Shown piece after piece: positions 23,969 to 31,080 of a stretch of 46,579 bases of DNA; position 1 is the stretch's first letter; each line of letters opens with the position of its first letter. This DNA comes from SIG673 sp045638685 (lineage in GTDB: Bacteria > Bacillota > Clostridia > Oscillospirales > CAG-272), in contig JAZUBT010000032.1 in the NCBI GenBank assembly GCA_045638685.1, positions 1 through 46,579 of the forward strand. The letters are read 5' to 3'. The notes below the pieces were generated by a model. That model searched no databases. It was not told the origin of the DNA and was given only the letters and a program-made list of their open reading frames with translations. Position numbers and translations under genes: made by a program.

Positions 23969-24742
23969 TTACACTTCCTTTCCGGTGTCGGGAGCCACTG
24001 CCCCCGTTTTTATAAATTCAAAATATTCCGCGCCTATTCCGTCCTTTTTCCACCTTGCGCAGATTTTAAAGCCTACCCTCAAAAAGACAAGCTCACATAT
24101 AAGCTCGGCAATCATTCCCGTAAGCGCGCAAACAAAGCACTGAGTAAGCGTCCAACCAAAAAACACACGGCTGACCGTAAGCGAAAAGGTCAGATTGTCA
24201 ACAAACTGACCGATAGCGGTTGAAGCGTACGTTCTTGAAAAATACGCGAGAGCGCCGTCGGGATTTTTCTTAAAAAGATTTCCTATACCGTAGTTGGTGA
24301 AATTGTTTACCGTTGCGGCGATGAGAAACGCCGCCGTGCTTCCGAGCACGACGTACCACGTGCCGCCGAAGGTATTGTTTAACGCTGCGCTGATTATCTC
24401 TTTAAGAAAAGGCGGCTCCGCTTCGCCCCAAACTCCGGGAATAACAGAGGCGACAAAAAAGATAAGCGAGAAGAAAAGGTTTATTAAAGCGGCAAAAACC
24501 GAAAGCGAGGTTGCGCATTTAGGCCCGTAGTGCTTTGTAACAATATCCATTATAAGAAAAACCAGCCAAGAAACAATTATTCCGCAGTCAAGCGCCATCC
24601 ACGAAAATGGGAGCGCTATACTTTTGTTTGCCAAGAGGTTCATTGAAAAAACCGCCATAATAAGCAGCGTACACACTGCGGACGGAAGGGAATTTATAAA
24701 TAGCTTAAATTCACGCGCTTCCCGTTTAATTTTTTCGAGCAT
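23969..24742 (-). CDS. Queuosine precursor transporter, VUT family (YhhQ-like)
   Basis: Integral membrane protein of 257 residues with about six helices, of the DUF165/VUT family that imports preQ0, preQ1 or related deazapurines. NLLANKSIALPF, DIVTKHYGPKCA, NNFTNYGIGN and the conserved FVDNLTFSLTVSRVFFGW region support the assignment. Salvage of preQ1 would feed queA at 20 kb. The gene is preceded by a preQ1-I riboswitch, which strongly supports the substrate class. The ribosome binding site AAAGGAG is part of the terminator stem. Confidence 0.9.
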   Translation of the reverse strand: MLEKIKREAREFKLFINSLPSAVCTLLIMAVFSMNLLANKSIALPFSWMALDCGIIVSWLVFLIMDIVTKHYGPKCATSLSVFAALINLFFSLIFFVASVIPGVWGEAEPPFLKEIISAALNNTFGGTWYVVLGSTAAFLIAATVNNFTNYGIGNLFKKNPDGALAYFSRTYASTAIGQFVDNLTFSLTVSRVFFGWTLTQCFVCALTGMIAELICELVFLRVGFKICARWKKDGIGAEYFEFIKTGAVAPDTGKEV

Positions 24743-24749
24743 AAAAAAA

Positions 24750-24774
24750 CTCCTTTAATCAGCCGTTAAAGGAG
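24750..24774 (-). terminator. preQ1-controlled terminator overlapping the ribosome binding site
   Basis: On the minus strand CTCCTTTAA pairs with TTAAAGGAG across a 7-base loop and is followed by seven T, with the transporter ATG directly after the T-run. The right arm contains the AAAGGAG Shine-Dalgarno. The same hairpin could therefore end transcription and block ribosome binding. Confidence 0.82.
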
Positions 24775-24809
24775 ACAAAAGCACGAGATCGCAAATGCGT
24801 CGTGAAAAT

Positions 24810-24851
24810 CCGTAGTTTTGTTTTAAGACAGGATGGTTACGAACTGTCTCC
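24810..24851 (-). promoter_or_regulatory. preQ1-I riboswitch
   Basis: On the minus strand: stem GACAG / CTGTC, loop TTCGTAACCATC matching the conserved preQ1-I loop, and an A-rich tail AAAACAAAACTACGG ending in the ACTA that forms the H-type pseudoknot. It sits about 70 bases before a VUT-family transporter start, the expected regulon. Confidence 0.88.
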
Positions 24852-24879
24852 GATACCGGTATTTATTTAATGTAAATGT

Positions 24880-24908
24880 ATTATATACTATTTTATCTGT
24901 TTTGTCAA
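24880..24908 (-). promoter_or_regulatory. Perfect sigma-A promoter for the transporter-SDR unit
   Basis: On the minus strand: TTGACA, 17 bases, TATAAT. Transcription should start around 24873, leaving a ~130-base leader that contains the preQ1 aptamer and terminator. The plus-strand stretch from 24909 to 25095 shows no feature I can support beyond the mscS upstream region. Confidence 0.88.
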
Positions 24909-25095
24909 GAGGGAGAAGGTCTTTTGGGAGAGAACTTTGAAATTCGTAAATCCCGGGGAGCAACGACCTGGTGTAATGAGCTTGAGGTTAAGTCCTCGAG
25001 CAATGTTTTTCAGAGTTTTTGTAAAGCTGTTTTATTTGTGCCTATAACATGCCATACTGTATGTATAAGGGATTTTAGAAAGCGGGTAATTTCAA

Positions 25096-25908
25096 ATGGA
25101 GCTTCAGGAGAGAATAAATACGGTTATAGACAGGGTGATTACGTCGGGCGTGAAAATCGCAGTGGCACTTGCCGTACTGTTTATCTCGTTTAAAATTATC
25201 AACGTTATCGGCAGAAAAATAGAAAGGACAGCCGAAAACAGGAGTGTCGATAAAACCGTTATGCGTACCGCCGCGTACATCTTCCGAACGGGAATGAAAA
25301 TAACAGTAGCGATATGTCTTGTTGGTTATGTCGGCGTCGATACAAGCGCTCTTACTGCTCTTATAACCTCTTTTGGAGTTTGCGTAGGCCTTGCCGTAAA
25401 CGGCGCAGTATCTAACCTTGCGGGCGGTGTGCTTATGATTTTAACACGCCCCTTTCGTATCGACGATTTTATCGAGGCTCAGGGGTATTCCGGAACGGTC
25501 GTGGACATTCATATAACCAACACTAAGCTCCGTACGCCCGATAACAAAATAATTTATATTCCGAACGGACCGCTTTCTAGCGGTTCAATAGTAAACTATT
25601 CGCTTCAGGAAACCCGCAGAGTTGACGAGGTATTCTCGGTATCCTACGCTGCCGATTTTAATAAGGCAAGGAGTATTCTTTCCGAGCTATACGAAAACCA
25701 CCCGCTGGTATTAAAGGAGCCGGCCCCCTTTATCCGTATGAGTAAGCATACCGCTTCCTCGATTAATATAACCACCCGTGCCTGGGTAAAGAGCGAGGAC
25801 TACTTTACAGTCAAGTTTGATATGATAGAGCTTGTTAAAGAGAGGTTCGACGCCGAGGGAATAGAGATACCCTTTGGGCAGCTTGACGTCCACATAAAAA
25901 AGGATTAA
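25096..25908 (+). CDS. mscS: Small-conductance mechanosensitive channel
   Basis: Membrane channel opening under hypoosmotic shock. 270 residues, the compact MscS architecture with three N-terminal helices. The pore helix is recognisable in SFGVCVGLAVNGAVSNLAGGVLMILTRPF, with alternating Gly and Ala. The beta domain follows (FRIDDFIEAQGYSGTVVDIHI, PNGPLSSGSIVNYS). There is no recognisable strong ribosome binding site (GCGGGTAATTTCAA). It is convergent with the phoR-like gene, sharing a bidirectional terminator. Confidence 0.92.
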   Translation: MELQERINTVIDRVITSGVKIAVALAVLFISFKIINVIGRKIERTAENRSVDKTVMRTAAYIFRTGMKITVAICLVGYVGVDTSALTALITSFGVCVGLAVNGAVSNLAGGVLMILTRPFRIDDFIEAQGYSGTVVDIHITNTKLRTPDNKIIYIPNGPLSSGSIVNYSLQETRRVDEVFSVSYAADFNKARSILSELYENHPLVLKEPAPFIRMSKHTASSINITTRAWVKSEDYFTVKFDMIELVKERFDAEGIEIPFGQLDVHIKKD

Positions 25909-25950
25909 GCGGAAGGCGAGAAAATCTTAGGCGTACTTTTTGCTTAATGC

Positions 25951-25987
25951 AACAAAATAAGCACCCACAAAGGGTGCTTATTTTGTT
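25951..25987. terminator. Bidirectional terminator between mscS and the kinase gene
   Basis: Perfect 16-bp stem (arms AACAAAATAAGCACCC and GGGTGCTTATTTTGTT) with a 5-base loop. Both arms carry A- or T-rich flanks. It lies 42 bases after the mscS stop and 64 bases after the kinase stop. Confidence 0.9.
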
Positions 25988-26051
25988 GGTGGAGTAAGCT
26001 TTAAGAAAAAACGAACCAATAAAATGGCTTATTGATAAGCAATCAGCAAAT

Positions 26052-27758
26052 TTATCGCTTATCAAACACAACCGTAACGGTCGTGCCGATACCGAAGTCG
26101 CTCTCAATGGAAAGCTCCGCATCGGAAATAGCGCAGATATGCTTAACGATGGCAAGACCAAGTCCCGTGCCACCGATACGCTTGGAGTGGGATTTGTCAA
26201 CACGGTAGAAGCGTTCGCAAAGTCTTGGCAGATGCTCTTTTTCGATACCGATGCCCGTATCCTTGACTTGCAGACAAACGCCTGTATCTGTGTCGGTAAT
26301 CGAAATAGTTACCGAGCCGCCGTCCTTGTTATACTTGATGGCATTTGAAACAAGATTTTCAACAAGCTCAAAAATCATTGCTTGATCAGCGGTAAGCTTT
26401 GCCGAACCTACGATATTGGCGGTGATATTTCTGCTCCCCGCTTTTTCTGAAAGTCCGTCGAGAACCTCTTTTGCAATATCTTCGAGAGCCACCTCTGAAA
26501 GAATTCTCTTCGGTGCATCTCCGCTTTCGATTTTTGAAAGCATAAGCATATCAGAAATAAGGGAACCGAGTCTAAGGCTCTCTTTATAGATTCGTCCGAG
26601 CTGTTTCTTGGAGGTGTCGTCAATGCCTTCCTTGCTCATAAGAACCTCGGCAAATCCCTGCATTACCGTAATAGGCGTTTTAAGCTCGTGAGAAGCGTTG
26701 GCAAAGAAATCGCTCTTTTGTTTTTGAATAAGCCGCTCCTGTGTAATATCAGTAATAATAAGGATTGCCGCAATCTCATCGGAAATCGTATCATTGGTTA
26801 CTTTTCTAATAACTACGGAAAGCTCCATGCCGTTATAAGAGCAGGTAAATGAGTGATCCTCGCCTAAATGGCTTGAAATATTTTTATATATTTCAAGGTT
26901 ATCAATCAGTAAGAGCAGATCCCTTCCGATGTCGTAATGTGTACCGTTAAATAATGAGAAAGCACTCTTGTTTGCAAATACAATTTTATTTGTAGAGTCG
27001 AGCGCAATAATGCTTTGGGATACGTTATCAAGCACAGTGTTCAGCTTAACTCTCTCTCCGTCTGCAACACGAATATGACTGTGAATATTTGCATTCAGCT
27101 CGTTTATCTGATTGAGTACGGCAAAAAGCTCTGGCTCACTCATATCGGTTTTGATGGGAACGTACTCTCCGCCGTTGAGGCTTTTTAGACTATCACCGAT
27201 TTCGGTTACTTTTGAAGATACGTTACGCGAGAGAATATTTGAAAGAACAAATGAAATAATTAACGATGCTACAAGCACCAAAAAGAGCAGGGGAATAAGA
27301 GCAGTAATGTAAGATGTAACCGAGCTGCTCACAACTGCAAGTCTAAGTATTACCTGCGTGCCGTCAGACAAAGTGGTCTTTGTGGCGTAATATGTCATAT
27401 CGCACTTAAATGTCTCTGAATAGCGCTGAACGGTGTCAGGCTTGTCTGCAAGAGCGTTTTGAAATTCCTCTCTGTCCTTGTGGTTTTCAAGCTCCGCGGT
27501 AGCGTCGCTTTCGTAAAGCACGTTGCCCTCAAGGTCGAACACGGTTATACGAAGTTCAAGGTTGTTTTCGTATTTTTTGAAAAAAGCAAAGTCGCTTTTT
27601 TCATTCATAAGCTCTGCAGCAAGCTCGGTTTCTTCTTTCAGCCGTTCATTTACCACGTTCTTGGCGTTAAGATTAACGGCAACAAGACCGAAACCGAACA
27701 TCAGAAGAACAGAAACGAGAGTAACTGCAAAGAATCGGTAAAATATCTTCTTTTTCAT
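26052..27758 (-). CDS. phoR: PhoR-like sensor histidine kinase
   Basis: 568 residues. A transmembrane helix (residues ~8-28) and a second (~150-172) bound an extracytoplasmic sensor of about 120 residues. A HAMP-like linker and a PAS domain (~235-340) follow. Next come HisKA with phosphoacceptor H357 in NASHELKTPI, then HATPase_c with N-box ELVENLVSNAIKYN, DTGIGI and GGTGLGLAIV. The order TM-sensor-TM-HAMP-PAS-HisKA-HATPase is that of PhoR. The start overlaps the end of the regulator gene by four bases. Pho-box-like repeats and a phosphate cotransporter gene next door support phosphate sensing. Confidence 0.88.
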   Translation of the reverse strand: MKKKIFYRFFAVTLVSVLLMFGFGLVAVNLNAKNVVNERLKEETELAAELMNEKSDFAFFKKYENNLELRITVFDLEGNVLYESDATAELENHKDREEFQNALADKPDTVQRYSETFKCDMTYYATKTTLSDGTQVILRLAVVSSSVTSYITALIPLLFLVLVASLIISFVLSNILSRNVSSKVTEIGDSLKSLNGGEYVPIKTDMSEPELFAVLNQINELNANIHSHIRVADGERVKLNTVLDNVSQSIIALDSTNKIVFANKSAFSLFNGTHYDIGRDLLLLIDNLEIYKNISSHLGEDHSFTCSYNGMELSVVIRKVTNDTISDEIAAILIITDITQERLIQKQKSDFFANASHELKTPITVMQGFAEVLMSKEGIDDTSKKQLGRIYKESLRLGSLISDMLMLSKIESGDAPKRILSEVALEDIAKEVLDGLSEKAGSRNITANIVGSAKLTADQAMIFELVENLVSNAIKYNKDGGSVTISITDTDTGVCLQVKDTGIGIEKEHLPRLCERFYRVDKSHSKRIGGTGLGLAIVKHICAISDAELSIESDFGIGTTVTVVFDKR

Positions 27759-28420
27759 TTTGTCTCAAAGCGATAACCGATACCGCGCACGGTAACGATT
27801 ACATCGTCGCCTCCACATTCCGTTATTTTGTCGCGGAGCTGAGAAATATGTATATCGAGCGTTCTCGTTTCGCCCATATAGCTTTCTTCCCAAACCTCGC
27901 GGAACAGCTCTTCACGCTCGATGGTAACGCCTGCACGTGCTATAAGCATTTTAAGAAGCTTATACTCCTTCAAGGTAAGTCCCAAATCGCGCCCTTCATA
28001 AAAGACCTTGTAAACGTTATTGTCAATTACAAATCCCCTCTGACTCGTCACGTAAAGGTTCGCACGGCGAATGTTGGTTTTGACACGTGCGATAAGCTCA
28101 AGCACCGAGAAGGGCTTGGTCATATAATCGTCAGCCCCCTTGTTGAGTCCTTTTACAGCACTTATCTCATCGGACTTTGCGCTTACGATAATAACGGGGA
28201 TTTTTTCGTCAATCTCTCGGATCCTTGTTAGAATCGTATATCCGTCCATATCGGGAAGCATAATGTCAAGAATTATAAGGCTTGGACGAGCCTTTTCAAA
28301 AGAGCGAAAAAAGTCCTTGCCGTTCTCGAACATTTTAGTAAGATATACTCCTTCAAAAGCTCCTTCGTATAATTCTCTTATGCCTTCATCGTCTTCAACT
28401 ATATAAATGATTTCTTCCAT
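27755..28420 (-). CDS. phoP: PhoP/PhoB-like response regulator
   Basis: OmpR-family regulator of 221 residues. The receiver domain has the acidic pocket (E9, D10), phosphoacceptor D52 in IILDIMLPDMDGY and K102 in YMTKPF. The C-terminal winged helix (~125-221) has EYKLLKMLI, REVWEESYMGETRTLDIHISQLRDKI and TVRGIGYRFE. It precedes the kinase on the transcript with a 4-base overlap. Its promoter region contains three ATGTAA-type repeats at 11-bp spacing, which suggests autoregulation. Confidence 0.9.
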   Translation of the reverse strand: MEEIIYIVEDDEGIRELYEGAFEGVYLTKMFENGKDFFRSFEKARPSLIILDIMLPDMDGYTILTRIREIDEKIPVIIVSAKSDEISAVKGLNKGADDYMTKPFSVLELIARVKTNIRRANLYVTSQRGFVIDNNVYKVFYEGRDLGLTLKEYKLLKMLIARAGVTIEREELFREVWEESYMGETRTLDIHISQLRDKITECGGDDVIVTVRGIGYRFETK

Positions 28421-28459
28421 TAAAGTACTTTGTTCTCCTAATTTTACTGCTTTAGTATT

Positions 28460-28524
28460 ATTATAACATAAAAGTAATGTAAAATCAATGTAAGAATTGA
28501 CCTTGCAATGTAATGTTTATGTAA
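28460..28524. promoter_or_regulatory. Pho-box-like direct repeats between divergent pho genes
   Basis: On the minus strand TTACAT-type hexamers occur at exact 11-bp steps: positions 28488-28493, 28477-28482 and 28466-28471 (last is TTATGT). Two more lie at 28519-28524 and 28508-28513, also 11 bp apart. Bacillus PhoP binds direct TTAACA-like repeats with 11-bp phasing. The first cluster overlaps the -35 region of the regulator gene (-10 ATTATA at 28460-28465 on plus, TATAAT on minus). The second sits just upstream of the cotransporter promoter. Confidence 0.75.
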
Positions 28525-28530
28525 AGTCTA

Positions 28531-28559
28531 TTGACCGTAAAATCCGTGAGTGCTATAAT
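28531..28559 (+). promoter_or_regulatory. Sigma-A promoter for the Na/Pi cotransporter
   Basis: TTGACC, 17 bases, TATAAT, with two Pho-box-like hexamers ending 7 bases upstream of the -35. The leader to the ATG at 28624 is short. Confidence 0.8.
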
Positions 28560-28623
28560 AATACGGGATATGATAAAATACCGCAATTTTTGCGGTTTAT
28601 ACATATAAAATGGAGGGAATTCT

Positions 28624-28980
28624 ATGTTTGACATTTTTGACGTGCTTGCCTTAATAGGCGGTCTTTGTCTGTTCCTTTTCGGTATGAACGTTATGGGAGA
28701 CGGACTTGAAAGACGTGCAGGAAATAGCTTGAAGGCGCTTCTCGGCAAGCTTACAGACAGTAAGCTTAAGGGCTTTTTGACGGGTTTGGGTGTAACCGCT
28801 GTTATTCAAAGCTCGTCAGCAACAACCGTAATGGTCGTAGGCTTCGTAAACTCAAAGGTTATGACATTAAAGCAATCCATCGGTGTTATAATGGGTGCGA
28901 ATATCGGTACGACGGTTACCGCTTGGATACTCAGCCTTGGCGGTATATCGTGCGATAATATAGCAATAAAGCTTCTCTAA
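28624..28980 (+). CDS. Na/Pi cotransporter, N-terminal part cut by an in-frame TAA
   Basis: 118 residues forming the first Na/Pi-cotransporter repeat (LFLFGMNVMGDGLERRAG, VTAVIQSSSATTVMVVGFVNS, GANIGTTVTAW). Reading stops at TAA 28978-28980. The frame continues one codon later in the next entry, and the family normally reads ...KLLKPMSFTP across this point, so TAA appears to replace a lysine AAA. AGGGAA precedes the ATG. Possible outcomes are a recent nonsense mutation, a sequencing error, readthrough or translational restart. On its own this fragment has only the first half of the transport core. Confidence 0.85.
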   Translation: MFDIFDVLALIGGLCLFLFGMNVMGDGLERRAGNSLKALLGKLTDSKLKGFLTGLGVTAVIQSSSATTVMVVGFVNSKVMTLKQSIGVIMGANIGTTVTAWILSLGGISCDNIAIKLL

Positions 28981-28983
28981 CCG

Positions 28984-30387
28984 ATGTCCTTTACACCTAT
29001 TCTCGCGCTTATCGGTATTGGTCTTATTATGTTCTCCAAGTCATCAAAAAAGCATGACGTAGGAACGATTCTTCTTGGCTTTGCAACTCTTATGTTCGGT
29101 ATGGATGCGATGAGTGATGCGGTATCGGGTCTTAAAGATATTCCCGAATTCCAAAATCTGTTCCTTGCATTTACAAATCCGATTCTCGGTGTGCTTATTG
29201 GCGCAGTTGTAACTGCAATAATTCAGTCGTCCTCGGCATCCGTCGGTATTCTTCAGGCACTCAGTGTTACGGGGGCGGTTTCGTACTCCGCCGCTATCCC
29301 GATTATTATGGGTCAGAATATCGGTACGTGCGTAACAGCAATGCTCTCGTCCTTTGGTGCAAACAAGAACGCAAAGCGAGCATCCTTTATCCATTTACTG
29401 TTTAACGTAATCGGAACGGTGATCTGGTTGACCGTATTCTGTATTATATCCGCAATATTTAAGCCGCTGATACTGAATGAGGCGGCATCCTATCTCGGAA
29501 TCGCCATTTGCCATTCCATATTCAACGTATTGTGTACGGTTATTCTTCTGCCCGCATCCGCGCTTCTTGAAAAGCTTGCATACAAGATTGTTCCCGAAGG
29601 AAAAGCACCCGAAAAGGTTGTTGAACTTGACGAGCGCCTTCTTGCAACTCCGGCGATTGCAGTTGAGCAGAGCAGCAACTTGGCTTCCAAGATGGCAGCC
29701 GAGGCTATTGAAGGCTTCCGCCTCAGCATACAGTCTATAACAGGATATACACCCGAAATTGCAGAAAGAATCAGAAAGATTGAAGATGATACCGACCATT
29801 ATGAAGATGTTCTCGGCACATATCTGACAAAGCTCAGCAAGAGCCAAGTGTCTGACGAGGACAGCGCAATCGTTACCAAGCTTTTGAAAGCTATCGGCGA
29901 CTTGGAACGAATCTCTGACCACGCAGTAAACGTGCTTGAATCGGTTGAAGAGCTTCGTGAAAAGGGCATTGAGTTTTCTCCTGCCGCAAGAGAGGAAATC
30001 GCAGTTCTTTGTGCTGCCACGAGCGAAATCCTTTCTTTGACGGAAGCGGCTTTCGTTAACAACGATCTTACTGTCGCATATGACGTTGAGCCTCTTGAAC
30101 AGGTTGTTGATAACCTTAAAACGCTTCTTCGTAACAACCATATCGCAAGACTTAGAGACGGTGCCTGTACCGTTGAAACCGGATTTATATGGTCGGATCT
30201 TATCACCAACTTCGAGCGTGTAAGCGACCATTGCTCCAACATTGCCGTAGGTATAATCGACGTGAGTGAGCATACGATGAACGCTCACGAGGTTATAAAA
30301 AGTCTTAAACACGGTAATGCAAATTACACCGATAAGTACGAGGAATATTCAAGGAAATTTTCTATAAAGCTTAACCTTGGTTTATAA
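28984..30387 (+). CDS. Na/Pi cotransporter, C-terminal part with PhoU-like domain
   Basis: 467 residues in the same frame as the preceding fragment, starting at the ATG two codons after the TAA. It carries the second cotransporter repeat (AVVTAIIQSSSASVGILQALS, GQNIGTCVTAMLSSFGANKNAKR) and further membrane helices. A cytoplasmic PhoU-like helical domain follows from about residue 250 (DLERISDHAVNVLESVEEL, FERVSDHCSNIAVGI). Intact, the protein would be ~588 residues and import phosphate with sodium. There is no ribosome binding site directly before this ATG, so expression as a separate protein would rely on coupling. The clean open frame argues that any mutation is recent. Confidence 0.87.
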   Translation: MSFTPILALIGIGLIMFSKSSKKHDVGTILLGFATLMFGMDAMSDAVSGLKDIPEFQNLFLAFTNPILGVLIGAVVTAIIQSSSASVGILQALSVTGAVSYSAAIPIIMGQNIGTCVTAMLSSFGANKNAKRASFIHLLFNVIGTVIWLTVFCIISAIFKPLILNEAASYLGIAICHSIFNVLCTVILLPASALLEKLAYKIVPEGKAPEKVVELDERLLATPAIAVEQSSNLASKMAAEAIEGFRLSIQSITGYTPEIAERIRKIEDDTDHYEDVLGTYLTKLSKSQVSDEDSAIVTKLLKAIGDLERISDHAVNVLESVEELREKGIEFSPAAREEIAVLCAATSEILSLTEAAFVNNDLTVAYDVEPLEQVVDNLKTLLRNNHIARLRDGACTVETGFIWSDLITNFERVSDHCSNIAVGIIDVSEHTMNAHEVIKSLKHGNANYTDKYEEYSRKFSIKLNLGL

Positions 30388-30541
30388 AATTTTTAGCTTT
30401 GGCGCCGTGGTACGTGCTTGTCCCCAAGCAAGTCGGCTCGCCACCGCTCTGCTGAGCCGAGCGGTAATCGGAAACTCGTGCTGTGCAGCTTCTTTCAATG
30501 CCAAGGCATTGAATAGGCTCTCGCTTTCTATTCTATGCAAC

Positions 30542-30571
30542 AAAAAAGACACTCCTGTGAGTGTCTTTTTT
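30542..30571. terminator. Terminator hairpin in the left duplicate
   Basis: 13-bp stem (AAAAAAGACACTC / GAGTGTCTTTTTT) with loop CTGT. It is perfectly paired even though this copy no longer follows a complete tRNA on the minus strand. On the plus strand it may now terminate the cotransporter transcript, which has no other clear terminator. Confidence 0.8.
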
Positions 30572-30573
30572 AT

Positions 30574-30597
30574 TGGTGGACCATCTAGGACTCTGAA
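30574..30597 (-). pseudogene. 3' remnant of tRNA-Ile2
   Basis: About 24 bases match the CCA end, acceptor 3' arm and part of the T arm of the neighbouring tRNA gene. Similarity is then lost at GAACATAAAG. It marks the end of the duplicated segment. Confidence 0.8.
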
Positions 30598-30699
30598 CAT
30601 AAAGCTGCACCGAGCCGGTTAGTTTACAGTTTGTTAGTGCTGTGCAGCTTCTTCAATGCCAAGGCATTGAATAGGCTCTCGCTTTCTTTTCTATGCAAC

Positions 30700-30730
30700 A
30701 AAAAAGACGCCCACAAGGAGCGTCTGTTTT
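30700..30730 (-). terminator. Terminator of tRNA-Ile2
   Basis: On the minus strand AGACGC pairs with GCGTCT around a 9-10-base loop and is followed by six T, directly after the tRNA CCA end. Confidence 0.78.
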
Positions 30731-30732
30731 GT

Positions 30733-30809
30733 TGGTGGACCATCTAGGACTCGAACCTAGGACCTACCGGTTATGAGCCGGGTGCTCTAACCAACTGAGC
30801 TAATGGTCC
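30733..30809 (-). tRNA. tRNA-Ile2 (anticodon CAU, lysidine-modified)
   Basis: Cloverleaf on the minus strand: acceptor GGACCAT / ATGGTCC, D arm GCTCAGTTGGTTAGAGC, anticodon arm CCGG-CTCATAA-CCGG, T arm CCTAGGTTCGAGTCCTAG, with CCA encoded (30733-30735). The anticodon is CAU. The acceptor, CTCATAA loop and T arm resemble Bacillus tRNA-Ile2(CAU), which reads AUA after TilS adds lysidine, more than elongator tRNA-Met (usually TTCATAC loop). tRNA-Met remains possible. Confidence 0.92.
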
Positions 30810-30826
30810 GTACAAATGCAAGGAAT

Positions 30827-30855
30827 ATTATACTACATTATTTGTCATTTGTCAA
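30827..30855 (-). promoter_or_regulatory. Perfect sigma-A promoter for tRNA-Ile2
   Basis: On the minus strand: TTGACA, 17 bases, TATAAT, ending 17 bases before the tRNA 5' end. Confidence 0.9.
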
Positions 30856-31080
30856 GGGGGTTTTGAAAAAAAGTAAAAAATATTTTCCGATCCGCGTAAA
30901 AAAGCATCTGAAAATCTTACGGATAAGGAGAGAGGGTGCTCTGTGGCGTTAAAGTATTTGTTTACCGCTATGACAAATTCTGTACACTTGTATATGTTAA
31001 AATATACAAAATGATAATTGTCTTATGCAAAAATAAAGCATATAGAACAGAACATATATTACTTGTGAAAGGATTTTGAA

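Larger units (their letters stand above)
30478..30757. repeat. Tandem duplication of the region downstream of the tRNA
   Basis: A ~119-bp segment at 30478-30596 recurs at 30637-30757. Each copy contains GTGCTGTGCAGCTTC, the perfect hairpin CAATGCC-AA-GGCATTG, GGCTCTCGCTTTCT, a terminator and then the 3' end of the tRNA gene (TGGTGGACCATCTAGGACTC). Only the right copy is attached to a full tRNA. The two are separated by ~40 unique bases. Confidence 0.85.

Noticed and set aside
24876..25193. Plus-strand reading frame of 105 codons before mscS
   Set aside because: It begins inside the preQ1 promoter region, overlaps the mscS start in another frame, has no ribosome binding site, and its composition is not protein-like.
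28978..28980. Stop-codon reassignment explaining the TAA in the cotransporter
   Set aside because: Many genes in the window end in TAA at the expected place (rplE, rpsH, rpsM, secY and others), so TAA is a normal stop in this organism.
29395..30312. 305-codon antisense frame inside the cotransporter gene
   Set aside because: Opposite strand of a clearly conserved membrane and PhoU-like coding sequence, with no ribosome binding site.
30574..30597. Second functional tRNA gene
   Set aside because: Only the acceptor 3' arm and part of the T arm are present; the anticodon and D arms are missing.
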